The position numbers and the translations under genes were made by a program. The notes beneath the pieces were generated by a model. The model saw only the letters and a list, made by a program, of their open reading frames with translations, ran no database searches and was not told the origin of the DNA. Of a stretch of 43,401 nucleotides of DNA, positions 9,502-18,276 are shown in pieces. Source of the DNA: an uncultured Flavobacteriaceae bacterium (GTDB lineage: Bacteria; Bacteroidota; Bacteroidia; Flavobacteriales; Flavobacteriaceae). The stretch spans positions 1-43,401 of the forward strand of contig CALIJE010000065.1 in NCBI GenBank assembly GCA_938017825.1. Direction: 5' to 3'. Positions within the stretch are counted from its first letter, which is position 1. Each line of letters opens with the position of its first letter.

Positions 9502-10299
9502 ATGAAAAATAAAACAATCTTACTTGCAGTTTTGTTTGTTTGCACTAGCGCAGTTTTTGCCCAGGTCAGCCAAAGCACGGGGGATGTACATGCCCAAGCG
9601 ACCACATGTGGTGATTTGGATGTCCTATTTACGAACTCAGGCCAATCAGTGCATAATCTATTGTATTCTGATGTGGATGCCACTGCGGCCAAAGCGACCA
9701 TGTCCAATACCAAGGGATCTCCGTATTTGACCAATGCCTTTGAGAAAAGTTCCATTTATAAGAACAATGAGCTGCTGGGCACCTTTTACGCACGTTACAA
9801 TGTATATAATAAAGAATTGGAGGTAAAACGTACCGCTTTACAAGAAGAAGAATATAAGGCGCTCATTAAAGATGAGAATATTCGTGCTGTATTTGCCGAC
9901 AAAGAAATACGATATGCGACCTTTATCAATGATAAGGGCAACAAGGAAAGTGATTATCTTATTGCCAAGGCCGATGGGGAAAAATATCGACTTTTTCAAC
10001 GAATGGAGGTAAAATTCGTTGAAGGCAGGGTAGCCGAAAATTCGATGGTCAACGGCACCCCTAATCGCTTTACGAATTCTTCCAAATATTATTTAGGTGA
10101 TTTGAAGACCGATATGATCAGTTACCTCCCTTCTAAAAAGTCGCAGTTACTCAAATTGTTCAAAGAAGGTGATAAATTGCAACTTGCCAATTTGATCAAG
10201 AAAAAGGGACTTAACCTAAAAAAAGAAGCAGATCTGGTACGATTATTCGATTTTGCAAATACGATGAATCAAGAAGATTACGCCGTAAAGGGCAAGTAA
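9502..10299 (+). CDS. Secreted protein of unknown function, paralogue 3 of 3
   Basis: 265 residues with a signal peptide ending AVFAQ. It carries the same core as its two upstream neighbours: GSPYLTNAF, FYARYNVYNKELEVKR, DKEIRYATFINDKGN, LFQRMEVKFVEGRVAENSMVN, then PNRF, and a C-terminal helix with KEADLVRLFDFANTMNQ. It uniquely has a 10-residue basic tail (EDYAVKGK). The N-terminal mature part holds a CGDLDVLFTNSGQ stretch absent from the others. It lies downstream of a strong terminator, so it has its own promoter, possibly TACCTTTT at 9465-9472. Function unknown. Confidence 0.8.
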   Translation: MKNKTILLAVLFVCTSAVFAQVSQSTGDVHAQATTCGDLDVLFTNSGQSVHNLLYSDVDATAAKATMSNTKGSPYLTNAFEKSSIYKNNELLGTFYARYNVYNKELEVKRTALQEEEYKALIKDENIRAVFADKEIRYATFINDKGNKESDYLIAKADGEKYRLFQRMEVKFVEGRVAENSMVNGTPNRFTNSSKYYLGDLKTDMISYLPSKKSQLLKLFKEGDKLQLANLIKKKGLNLKKEADLVRLFDFANTMNQEDYAVKGK

Positions 10300-10329
10300 T
10301 AGCCTTATTACATCAAAAAAACAATGAAG

Positions 10330-10360
10330 ACCATCTCTGCTCATGTAGGGATGGTTTTTT
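10330..10360 (+). terminator. Rho-independent terminator before rlmB
   Basis: ACCATCTC (10330-10337) pairs with GGGATGGT (10348-10355; one G:U) and is followed by a run of T to 10360. It ends the paralogue cluster, and the next promoter starts within five bases of it. Confidence 0.8.
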
Positions 10361-10363
10361 ATT

Positions 10364-10371
10364 TAACTTTG
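10364..10371 (+). promoter_or_regulatory. Predicted -7 element of rlmB, giving a near-leaderless transcript
   Basis: TAACTTTG is an exact match to TAnnTTTG and ends only four bases before the rlmB ATG (10376). Transcription would start at or within a base or two of the ATG. Confidence 0.6.
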
Positions 10372-10375
10372 CCAG

Positions 10376-11110
10376 ATGAACAAAACCACCCAAATCTATG
10401 GCATACGAGCCATTATAGAAGCGATCAATAGCAATGAACCTATAGATAAGGTTTTTTTGCAAAAAGGGCTTAGAGGCGACTTGTATCGCGATTTAGAGCG
10501 GCTCTTGCGCAAAAAAGGCATTCCCAATTCGTACGTACCTGTTGAAAAACTCAATCGACTTACCCCAAATAATCATCAAGGCGCCGTCGCCAATATTTCT
10601 CCCATAACATTCCATGAAATAGAGGAACTGGTCGAAACAGTGATGGGTAGTGAGCAAACCCCCTTGTTTCTCATATTAGACCAACTATCCGATGTTCGCA
10701 ATTTCGGAGCCATTATTCGTACAGCGGAATGCACTGGCGTATCAGGAATTATTATACAAAAAAAAGGAGCTGCCCCGGTTACCGCCGACACGATAAAAAC
10801 CTCAGCGGGCGCAGCTTTTAAAGTCCCGATTGCAAAAGTTGATCATGTTAAGGATGCCATCTTTTATTTACAGGCCAGTGGTATTCAGGTTACCGCGGCC
10901 ACAGAGAAGACGACCAATTCTATATACGACATCGACTTTAGTGTGGCTTGTGCCATAATCATGGGGGCAGAAGATAGAGGAGTCTCCCCGTCAGTACTCA
11001 AAGCTTCGGATAATTTGGCCAAATTGCCGTTGCTTGGTGAAATAGAATCTTTGAATGTATCGGTAGCATGCGCCGTTTTCTTGTACGAAGTGGTGCGGCA
11101 GCGCATGTAA
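10376..11110 (+). CDS. rlmB: 23S rRNA (guanosine-2'-O-)-methyltransferase RlmB
   Basis: SpoU/TrmH-family (SPOUT) methyltransferase that 2'-O-methylates a conserved guanosine of 23S rRNA (G2251 in E. coli). 244 residues: an N-terminal L30e-like substrate-binding domain (YGIRAIIEAI...LQKGLRGD), then the knotted SAM-binding domain. The SPOUT motifs are motif 1 LDQLSDVRNFGAIIRTAECTG, given here in part as DVRNFGAIIRTAEC, motif 2 IIMGAEDRGV, and motif 3 IESLNVSVACAVFLYE. Length and motif order are standard. It ends three bases short of the convergent rhomboid gene. Confidence 0.93.
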   Translation: MNKTTQIYGIRAIIEAINSNEPIDKVFLQKGLRGDLYRDLERLLRKKGIPNSYVPVEKLNRLTPNNHQGAVANISPITFHEIEELVETVMGSEQTPLFLILDQLSDVRNFGAIIRTAECTGVSGIIIQKKGAAPVTADTIKTSAGAAFKVPIAKVDHVKDAIFYLQASGIQVTAATEKTTNSIYDIDFSVACAIIMGAEDRGVSPSVLKASDNLAKLPLLGEIESLNVSVACAVFLYEVVRQRM

Positions 11111-11113
11111 GCA

Positions 11114-11848
11114 CTAGTCCGAATTGTCTTTCTTAAAGTGGTAGGTAATGTGTAGCTTACTTTCCTCGGGGGCGATTTCCTCTAATGGTTCCTCTATAAA
11201 GTTTCCCTCTTCGTCAAAATGTTGTAAAAACGGATCTTCGTCCTCATTATAATCGGGATGCTCCCATGCGAATTTCTTATGTTCAGGCAACTTGGTCTTT
11301 ACAAAAAAAGCCAAAAGCAGGCCAGTTAAGAATCCTCCTAAATGACCTTCCCAAGAAATACCTTCCTTCACCGGAAAAATGTACCATAGCATACTACCAT
11401 ATACAAAAACCACGATCAAGGATAAGGCAATCAACCTATAGTACTTTGTAAATATCCCTTTGAAAAATATAAAACTTACCAAGACATAAATTAGACCGCT
11501 GGCCCCAATATGATACGAAGGCCTGCCGATTGCCCAGGTTATCGATCCGGAAATCAGAATGCCGAGTAAGAGTATCCTGAGGGCGTTCTTTCTATAAAAG
11601 TAAAATAAGGCAGCCGTAAGCACGGCCAAGGGTATCGTATTGTTATATAGGTGTTCTAGCGAACCATGAATAAATGGGCTCAATACGATTCCCCTTAATC
11701 CTGAAAGGCTTTGAGGGTACACACCATAGTCGTTGAAATTGGTTCCCAGCCGCAATTCAAGCCAATAAACGGTCCATATTGATAGTACCGCAAGCAATGG
11801 CGCCAACAGTACCGAATTGGTAAACTTGAAATAATGATGCTCGGACAT
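11114..11848 (-). CDS. Rhomboid-family intramembrane serine protease
   Basis: 244-residue inner-membrane protease cleaving transmembrane substrates. About six hydrophobic segments fill residues 12-190. The rhomboid dyad is Ser117 in GASG (within IGASGLIYVLVSFIFF) and His169 in GHLGGFLTG. The upstream loop has HGSLEHLYNNTIPL, the family's usual conserved loop with His and Asn near TM2. The cytoplasmic tail is acidic (EDEDPFLQHFDEEGN). The gene is convergent with rlmB and divergent from rarA across 89 bases. Natural substrate unknown. Confidence 0.92.
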   Translation of the reverse strand: MSEHHYFKFTNSVLLAPLLAVLSIWTVYWLELRLGTNFNDYGVYPQSLSGLRGIVLSPFIHGSLEHLYNNTIPLAVLTAALFYFYRKNALRILLLGILISGSITWAIGRPSYHIGASGLIYVLVSFIFFKGIFTKYYRLIALSLIVVFVYGSMLWYIFPVKEGISWEGHLGGFLTGLLLAFFVKTKLPEHKKFAWEHPDYNEDEDPFLQHFDEEGNFIEEPLEEIAPEESKLHITYHFKKDNSD

Positions 11849-11925
11849 ATCTAAATTTACTTGTAATTCTTCAATTTGTCGGCCAGAATTATAAAACCTG
11901 ATAAATTGTCATAAACATAATTGTT

Positions 11926-11933
11926 TATTTTTA
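11926..11933 (+). promoter_or_regulatory. Predicted -7 element of rarA
   Basis: TATTTTTA, one mismatch from TAnnTTTG, lies four bases before the rarA ATG. A TTG at 11906-11908 is a possible -33. Same four-base spacing as rlmB, radC and the GbsR-type gene. Confidence 0.45.
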
Positions 11934-11937
11934 CCTG

Positions 11938-13215
11938 ATGAACCAGCCGCTAGCAGATCGTATACGCCCAAAAACCCTTGAGGACTATGTAAGTCAGCGC
12001 CATTTGGTGGGCAAGGAAGGCTCCTTGACCCATCATATCAAAAGGGGTATCATTCCCTCATTGATCCTATGGGGGCCTCCCGGTACAGGGAAAACGACTC
12101 TTGCCAATATTATTGCCAACGAAAGTGAGCGACCATTCTATACCCTTAGTGCCATAAATAGTGGGGTTAAGGACATTCGCGAGGTAATTGACAAGGCCAA
12201 ACAAAGTGGTGGCTTGTTCACCTCGAAAAATCCTATTCTGTTTATTGATGAGATTCATCGTTTTAGCAAATCTCAGCAAGATTCGCTTTTAGCAGCTGTT
12301 GAAAAAGGTTGGGTTACGCTGATCGGGGCCACCACGGAAAATCCAAGCTTTGAAGTTATTCCAGCGCTTTTATCACGTTGTCAGGTATATGTTTTGAACG
12401 CCTTTGGCAAAGAAGATCTAGAATTGCTCTTAAAGCGGGCTATTAAAGAGGATGAGCTTTTAAAGCTCAAGAAAATAAAACTTAAGGAAACGGAAGCCCT
12501 GTTGAAGTTATCGGGTGGTGATGGAAGGAAACTGTTGAATATTTTTGAGTTGGTGGTAAATTCAGAAGAAAAGAACACGATTACCATAACGGACGAAATG
12601 GTATTGTCTAAAGTACAGAAGAACACCGTGCTCTATGACAAAACTGGAGAACAGCATTATGATATCATTTCGGCCTTTATCAAATCTATTCGAGGCAGTG
12701 ATCCCAATGCGGCCGTGTATTGGCTGGCACGAATGATCGAAGGCGGTGAGGATGTAAAGTTCATTGCCCGTAGATTACTTATATCGGCATCTGAAGATAT
12801 CGGTTTGGCCAACCCAACGGCCTTGGTCATCGCCAATGCCACATTTTCTGCGGTATCGACCATTGGTTATCCCGAGGCGCGTATTCTATTGAGTCAATGT
12901 GCGGTTTACTTGGCAACTTCCCCAAAGAGCAATGCGAGCTATATGGCGATTAAAAAGGCGCAACAAAAGGTAAAGGAAACAGGTGATCTTTCGGTACCCT
13001 TGGCTTTGCGAAATGCACCGACCAAACTGATGAAAGATTTAGGATACGGGGAGGAATACAAGTATGCCCATGACTATAACAACAACTTCGTCGAAGCTGA
13101 ATATTTACCTGAGGAAATTTCCGCTACTACGTTTTATCATCCCGGAAACAATACACGGGAAAATGCCATTAAAGATTTTCTGAAAAATCGGTGGAAAGAA
13201 AAGTACGATTTGTAG
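11938..13215 (+). CDS. rarA: Replication-associated recombination protein A (RarA/MgsA AAA+ ATPase)
   Basis: 425-residue clamp-loader-like AAA+ ATPase acting at stalled replication forks (MgsA/WRNIP1 family). The N-terminus [20 protein letters not shown] is the family signature. Walker A is GPPGTGKTT, Walker [10 protein letters not shown], and sensor 1 lies in [10 protein letters not shown]. The C-terminal tetramerisation part has [19 protein letters not shown] and the conserved [16 protein letters not shown]. Length is normal for the family. It stands alone, with a near-leaderless promoter, and ends 21 bases before the stop of the convergent gene. Confidence 0.95.
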   Translation: MNQPLADRIRPKTLEDYVSQRHLVGKEGSLTHHIKRGIIPSLILWGPPGTGKTTLANIIANESERPFYTLSAINSGVKDIREVIDKAKQSGGLFTSKNPILFIDEIHRFSKSQQDSLLAAVEKGWVTLIGATTENPSFEVIPALLSRCQVYVLNAFGKEDLELLLKRAIKEDELLKLKKIKLKETEALLKLSGGDGRKLLNIFELVVNSEEKNTITITDEMVLSKVQKNTVLYDKTGEQHYDIISAFIKSIRGSDPNAAVYWLARMIEGGEDVKFIARRLLISASEDIGLANPTALVIANATFSAVSTIGYPEARILLSQCAVYLATSPKSNASYMAIKKAQQKVKETGDLSVPLALRNAPTKLMKDLGYGEEYKYAHDYNNNFVEAEYLPEEISATTFYHPGNNTRENAIKDFLKNRWKEKYDL

Positions 13216-13236
13216 AATTTGAACAGATAAGTACTA

Positions 13237-14190
13237 CTAGAACTTAATATTGAGTTCTTTTTGAATCAAGGCCTGGCCATCAGTATAATCAAACAACCAC
13301 TTATCATCTTTCTTAAAAACCATTCCGTTTATATCCCCGTACTTGGCTGCATACACATCTTTCATAGAAGTTTTAAACAGTGTCATCACAATCTGTGGAC
13401 TACTATCTACCAACTGAAATCCTGTTGGCAATTCTTGTGCATACAACACGCCCAGATCTGACGGTTTTTCTGTTCTTGTAGCCACCGGCGACTTTACAAT
13501 TGCAGATTCTACTGGTGTTTTATCCTCATAACTTTGCTCCTCAACGGTAGCAAGTTGTTCTACCGCTTCTTCGGTTTGCGGAGTTCCTTTTTCATAAGTA
13601 GACGGCACGGGTTCTTTACTTTCATAACGCTGATTCTCCAAGGTCGCCTCTTGTTCTACCATGGCCTTTTCCGTTAATTTATCAGGCGTTTTTTCAGTGT
13701 TCGCAGTTTCCTTTAGACTTTTCACATCATTCTTAAAGGATAAGGTTACAGGTTCATGTTCTGCTGTACCACTGTATGCATAGTTCAGGGCTTCAATTGA
13801 TTGGAATGATTGCGTAATTGCCTCTTTGTAGGATACTTTGAAGTCCTTTTCCCTGCTCCTGCCCTCTTGGCTCATGAACACTGATTTTCCCTCGCAATCC
13901 TCTAACACGAGCATGGTCTTGGTAGTAAACATAGAAGACTGGTCGTCTAACTTTACGGTTAGCCCCATGCAGCGATTATTATAGAGTTCATCTGGCACTT
14001 CATCATCGTAAACCGTCTTGAAACCATTACTATTAAACAGGTGCTTAATCAACGTACTGGTCTGGTGTTGGTTTACGTTCTTAAAAATATCGAACCTTTT
14101 TGGTACGATAACATACTTGTAGTCGTTCAATTGTGCTTGCAAGTTAACGGCCAGAAAAACCATCATTCCAAAGGATAAAAAAATACGCAT
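13237..14190 (-). CDS. Secreted protein of unknown function with an internal 32-residue repeat
   Basis: 317 residues with a signal peptide (MRIFLSFGMMVFLAVNLQAQ). The N-terminal part (about 20-145) begins LNDYKYVIVPKRFDIFK and looks like a conserved flavobacterial domain. The middle is low-complexity and Glu-rich and contains two copies of a 32-residue unit starting VEQEATLENQRYE and VEQLATVEEQSYE; the DNA period is 96 bases. The C-terminus (about 235-317) is a second compact region. I do not recognise a characterised family. A predicted -7 element lies upstream at 14239-14246. Probably a periplasmic or outer-membrane-associated protein with a linker. Confidence 0.75.
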   Translation of the reverse strand: MRIFLSFGMMVFLAVNLQAQLNDYKYVIVPKRFDIFKNVNQHQTSTLIKHLFNSNGFKTVYDDEVPDELYNNRCMGLTVKLDDQSSMFTTKTMLVLEDCEGKSVFMSQEGRSREKDFKVSYKEAITQSFQSIEALNYAYSGTAEHEPVTLSFKNDVKSLKETANTEKTPDKLTEKAMVEQEATLENQRYESKEPVPSTYEKGTPQTEEAVEQLATVEEQSYEDKTPVESAIVKSPVATRTEKPSDLGVLYAQELPTGFQLVDSSPQIVMTLFKTSMKDVYAAKYGDINGMVFKKDDKWLFDYTDGQALIQKELNIKF

Positions 14191-14238
14191 GACTCAAATT
14201 CTATTAGTGTTACACATAGAACAATGAAAAAAACGTGC

Positions 14239-14246
14239 CAAAGGTA
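14239..14246 (-). promoter_or_regulatory. Predicted -7 element for the secreted repeat protein
   Basis: On the minus strand this reads TACCTTTG, an exact TAnnTTTG. It lies about 48 bases upstream of the ATG at 14190. No obvious -33 box at the usual distance. Confidence 0.4.
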
Positions 14247-14278
14247 GAATTACAATAGGAATTAGAGGCCCGCTTATG

Positions 14279-15709
14279 TTAGTTCTTGCCCCAAGATATG
14301 ATATTTAATCCTAATTGGAAAGATGCGTACTGACTGTTCGCTAGGTTACCATAACCCAATAAATTATCGGCCATGAAATACATATTTACAGGACCTGCTT
14401 GAAGATTCAGGGCCAAACCGATATTGGTCGCAGAAAATTTGTCGATCGTATAGGTCGTTTTTAAAGCCATAAAATTGCCAAGACGCCTCAAATAAAAGGC
14501 AGACAGTGCCGCTTGAGGGCCTCGCGGCCGGCTTACCATATACAATTGCCCACCAAAACTGTTGGCGTATTTAGCCCTAAAACTGCCCAAAGTCGCATAC
14601 GGGCCACAATCGCAATTGGCCCTTGTTGGAAGCTGCTCTCCAAAGTCTCGACGAATCGAAGCATATAGCTTGGTTGGCCTCCAGGTTATGTAATTCTTAG
14701 TATTGTCCTCAAAAGGTATGAACTGTTCCACATCATCAACCAATTGTTGCCAAAAGTCAGCGTTTGGATCTGAAAGCGCATCCGGTAAGATGATTTGCAC
14801 TCCTTCTACAGTCGCACTTCCACTTAATGAATAATTCATCACATCTTTGGTGTGGTATATAAATCCGAGGTCCAATAGACTGCCGGTAAGTACCGTTTGA
14901 TCATTTAAGTTATAGGTAAAGCCCAAATCAAAGCCAAGCCCTAGGTTTCCACCAAAAAAGCCATTTTTAAGTACGGTGCTGGCAATTGAACCATCTTCCT
15001 CCGCTGCCTTTAAATCATTGATACCAGAGGTACGCCATCTTAGATCGGCATCCAAGGTACTGGCCAATAAGTTGTTTTGACCTTCCGTAGTTACGAAAAA
15101 ACCTTTGTTTCTTGTCGAATCAAAATTCAATATACTCGAATAGATTTTCGCCCTTGCACCAATGGTGATATTTCGTTTCCATTGATGATTGACACCGAAA
15201 TGAAAAACGTTCAGAATTTCTCCACGAGTACTCAAATGGCTCAAATCGAAGCGTTGCCCAAGTCGATCTGCGTTGCCTTCAAAGGCCAAAATAGCGTAGT
15301 CTCTAAACCAATAGCCAATCGCATCGCCTTCATGATAAATCCCAGCTGTATAAAAGTTACCTGTGTCCTTGCCCCTGAAACCGATATTTATCAATTCTAG
15401 CTGATAATTACCACTAAGTTCGTCGTTGGGAGACATTCCGAAAATAAGCCGATCCCTTACTTTATCGTTAAAATCAAGACCATCATTGGCAAACAAACTA
15501 TTCGCATTTACCCCACTTGATCCAATTTGAAATGAAACATGTGAAAGCGCTGGTATGCCGGAGTACCATTGAAAATCAGATTGAACTCCGGGGTTGACCA
15601 TCAATGATTGAGGAATCTCGCTAAAGTCGTATAGCAAGGCCTTATTCTGCCCAAGCCCATAAAAACCTAGCCCTAGCAGGGCTAATAAAAGTATCATATA
15701 GTTCTTCAT
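14279..15709 (-). CDS. DUF5723-like outer-membrane beta-barrel protein
   Basis: 476 residues with a signal peptide ending GLGQ. The remainder is alternating beta-barrel-like sequence with many aromatic strand ends and a closing GLNIISWGKN. The opening ALLYDFSEIPQSLMVNPG (a mature N-terminus ending in NPG) resembles the PorP/DUF5723 group of Bacteroidota outer-membrane proteins; that assignment is from memory. The start overlaps the upstream lipoprotein stop by four bases (15706-15709), so the two are translationally coupled. Function unknown; a role in surface organisation or secretion is possible. Confidence 0.7.
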   Translation of the reverse strand: MKNYMILLLALLGLGFYGLGQNKALLYDFSEIPQSLMVNPGVQSDFQWYSGIPALSHVSFQIGSSGVNANSLFANDGLDFNDKVRDRLIFGMSPNDELSGNYQLELINIGFRGKDTGNFYTAGIYHEGDAIGYWFRDYAILAFEGNADRLGQRFDLSHLSTRGEILNVFHFGVNHQWKRNITIGARAKIYSSILNFDSTRNKGFFVTTEGQNNLLASTLDADLRWRTSGINDLKAAEEDGSIASTVLKNGFFGGNLGLGFDLGFTYNLNDQTVLTGSLLDLGFIYHTKDVMNYSLSGSATVEGVQIILPDALSDPNADFWQQLVDDVEQFIPFEDNTKNYITWRPTKLYASIRRDFGEQLPTRANCDCGPYATLGSFRAKYANSFGGQLYMVSRPRGPQAALSAFYLRRLGNFMALKTTYTIDKFSATNIGLALNLQAGPVNMYFMADNLLGYGNLANSQYASFQLGLNIISWGKN

Positions 15710-16254
15710 ATGACACTAAGCTTGAATTTACCTTTTGATTTTAACGTTACCTTGGGATCAGGGAAAATTGAGGTGCTCATAGTATCCCCTAGGTTCTCCG
15801 CACTAACACGAATACTCGAAGTATTTATAATGATATCAATACTTCGGCCGGTACCGCCATAAGCTATTTCTCGTTCTAGAACAGCCGTGGGAGCGGCCTC
15901 TACAGCGAAAATCTCAGTATCCAAAATCACTCCGGACTCGTCCAAAAACTCAACGGTTACCTCTAATTCTTTACTTGTGGTGTTCTCCACTTCATAGGTT
16001 ACCGTACCTTCGATAACCCGTTCGGCGAAAAAATCGGAACTAAATGCATCGAAATTAAAATCTTGTACAAAAAAATTCGTTGCTGTTGCCAGGTTAATAA
16101 TGCGTTCAGGCGCTTCGATATAAAGCAAGCTGGCTTCAAGCTCAGGTTCAGCCACCAAGCTGTCGGCTTGATCGAAATTTAGAGAATCACTACAAGAAAA
16201 TAGCAGCACGAAAAATATACTGCAACATACGACAAGCTGTTTGGTCAACTTCAT
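15706..16254 (-). CDS. Hypothetical lipoprotein coupled to the beta-barrel gene
   Basis: 182-residue predicted lipoprotein: a hydrophobic signal ends LLFSC, followed by SDSLNFDQAD. The mature part is acidic and beta-rich (EGTVTYEVENTTSKELEVTVEFLD), consistent with an immunoglobulin-like fold. Its stop overlaps the ATG of the DUF5723-like gene by four bases, so the two are very likely made together and may form an outer-membrane pair. No catalytic motif seen. Family not recognised. Confidence 0.75.
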   Translation of the reverse strand: MKLTKQLVVCCSIFFVLLFSCSDSLNFDQADSLVAEPELEASLLYIEAPERIINLATATNFFVQDFNFDAFSSDFFAERVIEGTVTYEVENTTSKELEVTVEFLDESGVILDTEIFAVEAAPTAVLEREIAYGGTGRSIDIIINTSSIRVSAENLGDTMSTSIFPDPKVTLKSKGKFKLSVI

Positions 16255-16264
16255 TGTGGGGCGT

Positions 16265-16291
16265 TTATTAAGTATGTTCGGTACTTAATAA
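16265..16291. repeat. Perfect 10-bp inverted repeat between yjjG-like and lipoprotein genes
   Basis: TTATTAAGTA at 16265-16274 and TACTTAATAA at 16282-16291 are perfect complements around the 7-base loop TGTTCGG. The repeat lies seven bases after the stop of the yjjG-like gene and 10 bases upstream of the lipoprotein ATG. There is no T-tract, so it could be an operator or a weak terminator/mRNA-end structure. Confidence 0.7.
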
Positions 16292-16298
16292 TATAACT

Positions 16299-16988
16299 CT
16301 ACAAATAGGTTTTTATTTCACCTAAATCGTGAATCATTTTGCACAAGGAATGGCTTGGTCCGTTAGCGGAATTAAAGTGCAAGGCAAACATACCCACATT
16401 CAATGCCCCTTCTATATCGGCTTCAAGGCTGTCGCCGATCATCAATGACCTATTGGATACGGTTTTGGCCCTTTCCAAAGCCATATTAAAAATTATGGGA
16501 TTCGGCTTTTTTACACCCGCCATTTCAGAGTTGATAACGATATCAAAGTAGTCGGCAATTTTAGAATTATGTAGCTTTTTATCCTGAATCTCCTGAAACC
16601 CATTGGTAATGATATGCAATTTGTAATTCGGCCTTAAATACTCTAAAAGCTCTATAGTTCCTGGAAATAGATGTTCTTGTGTAGAAAGATGTTCGATATA
16701 TTCTTCGGCCAAATGATCTATCATGGCATCCGAAACCTCTAATTCCAGTTGATCAAAAACAGATCTTAATCGTTGATAACGTAATTCGGCTTTGGAAATT
16801 TTCTCCTCTCTATACAGTCTCCAAAACTCATAATTTGCCGGCACATATACGGTCAAAAACTCAGGTAAGGCCACCGGTATTTTATTTTCCGCCAAAATTT
16901 TCTGGAAGGTCAGTGCAGAATTGCGTTCAAAATCCCACAGGGTATGGTCTAAGTCAAAAAAGATATCGGTAACTATTTCCTTAAACAT
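16299..16988 (-). CDS. YjjG-family HAD hydrolase (noncanonical pyrimidine nucleotidase-like)
   Basis: Cytosolic HAD phosphatase of the YjjG family, which dephosphorylates noncanonical pyrimidine nucleotides as house cleaning. The HAD motif 1 FFDLDHTLWDF holds the nucleophile Asp12 and Asp14. Motif 2 is in LHIITNG, motif 3 Lys in GVKKPNP, motif 4 MIGDSLEADIEGA. 229 residues from the ATG at 16988; a GTG three codons upstream (16997) is the alternative. The start overlaps the stop of the deacetylase-like gene by eight bases, so it is last in the radC operon. Confidence 0.85.
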   Translation of the reverse strand: MFKEIVTDIFFDLDHTLWDFERNSALTFQKILAENKIPVALPEFLTVYVPANYEFWRLYREEKISKAELRYQRLRSVFDQLELEVSDAMIDHLAEEYIEHLSTQEHLFPGTIELLEYLRPNYKLHIITNGFQEIQDKKLHNSKIADYFDIVINSEMAGVKKPNPIIFNMALERAKTVSNRSLMIGDSLEADIEGALNVGMFALHFNSANGPSHSLCKMIHDLGEIKTYL

Positions 16989-18276
16989 GATGTTCACTTA
17001 ATACGGTGGCATATAGATCAAGCCAATTTACTTTAGAAGCTCCTCCTATAAGTTCGTTTGAAAATACAGTGATGAATGTGCCATTTACTTTTTTGACCTC
17101 TTCATAAACGTTCCTAATTTTATCTAGTACCTCTTCCCTACTGCGCATATTTACGAAAGCATAATCATGTATGCAAAAAGGATGCACGCGAATGGGTTGG
17201 CGAATCTCAAGATTAATGTCATAAAAATAAAAGGGCGTGCAGGTACCCGCCCGAAATCCTGTTTCATGAGTATACCCCATAGTATAATCATCGGTAAATT
17301 CGGCTTCGACCAATTGCCGATAACTATAGGGAACATCTACTCTATTGTACCGCATTCTTGAGCAGTTTACCGGCCTGTTGATGACATTGGCAAGTCGCTT
17401 CTTTTCCTGTCTAAGGAGCGCAATATCGGTAAATGAACTATAGGAAGCGGCGAGTGCAATTTTACTGTAGTCCCCTATCGATTTAATCAAAAATTGAAAC
17501 CTATTGCTATTTACTGAAACATTCTTGTCATAGGTAGAGTAGTCTGCAAACTGAAAAAAGAACATGCCGCGAACATCATATTTTTTATGCAGTTCTACAA
17601 GCGCGGAAAAATTATCATAGGGATCGTTCTTAGGGTTTAACCAGGTTCTTGAGCGACCAACCAATCGCTTAAGCTTAAAGGTGAACAAATCAACCAAAAA
17701 ACCTGTAAAACCTCGTAAGAAACCACGATAGGCGAAGGCGTGACTTGTAGTTACGTCGATAATAGAAATATGACGATACGTTCTATGGGAGCGTTTCATT
17801 TCCGGAAAACGCTTATGCAACAGCTGTAACAATTTTAGGGCCCATAGGTCAACCACCGGAATCTTAAGAAAATTGTTTCGATAGGCCAAACTCTCTCGTG
17901 GCGGATATCGGCCATGCTGATCTGTCACTTCGGATAAGTACTCCTCATAACGGCTCAGTAACCAAAAGCTGGCTGCAAAAATATCGAAGGGTATGGTACT
18001 GCCTTCGGAAACCTCAAAAAAACAGGGCACTTCATCCCAATTGCCTACTGTAATCGATTGCGCTCTAAGCCCCTGTTCAAATAGCAATTCATTGCTACGG
18101 ATGAAAAATTCGTTTTGTAAGGGCTGTTTGGTATACGTTATTTTCGGACCGGAATGTTTAATAAAATCTTCGACCTTGGTGGAAAAGCTAATCTCAATAT
18201 TTAAAATTCGCGTAAATACCTGATGCATGGTATAGCGAAAGCGTGGTGTAATCTTATGGGTATAGATCAATAACAT
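16981..18276 (-). CDS. Polysaccharide deacetylase-like (DUF7033) protein with altered metal-site residues
   Basis: 431 residues. It matches the Bacteroidota family that opens LLIYTHKITPRFRYTM and continues into an NodB-like deacetylase fold (DNFSALVELHKKYDVRGMFFF, DDYTMGYTHETGFRAGTCTPF). Active members carry an Asp-x-Asp pair and His ligands for a metal; here the Asp stretch reads SIIDVTTSHAFAY. The usual HPSY-type motif reads AASYSSF, and the usual His in the later motif is replaced (CSRMRYNRV). It may therefore be catalytically altered or dead. No signal peptide. The ATG follows the radC stop directly (TAAATG), so it is co-transcribed with radC and yjjG. Confidence 0.8.
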   Translation of the reverse strand: MLLIYTHKITPRFRYTMHQVFTRILNIEISFSTKVEDFIKHSGPKITYTKQPLQNEFFIRSNELLFEQGLRAQSITVGNWDEVPCFFEVSEGSTIPFDIFAASFWLLSRYEEYLSEVTDQHGRYPPRESLAYRNNFLKIPVVDLWALKLLQLLHKRFPEMKRSHRTYRHISIIDVTTSHAFAYRGFLRGFTGFLVDLFTFKLKRLVGRSRTWLNPKNDPYDNFSALVELHKKYDVRGMFFFQFADYSTYDKNVSVNSNRFQFLIKSIGDYSKIALAASYSSFTDIALLRQEKKRLANVINRPVNCSRMRYNRVDVPYSYRQLVEAEFTDDYTMGYTHETGFRAGTCTPFYFYDINLEIRQPIRVHPFCIHDYAFVNMRSREEVLDKIRNVYEEVKKVNGTFITVFSNELIGGASKVNWLDLYATVLSEHHV

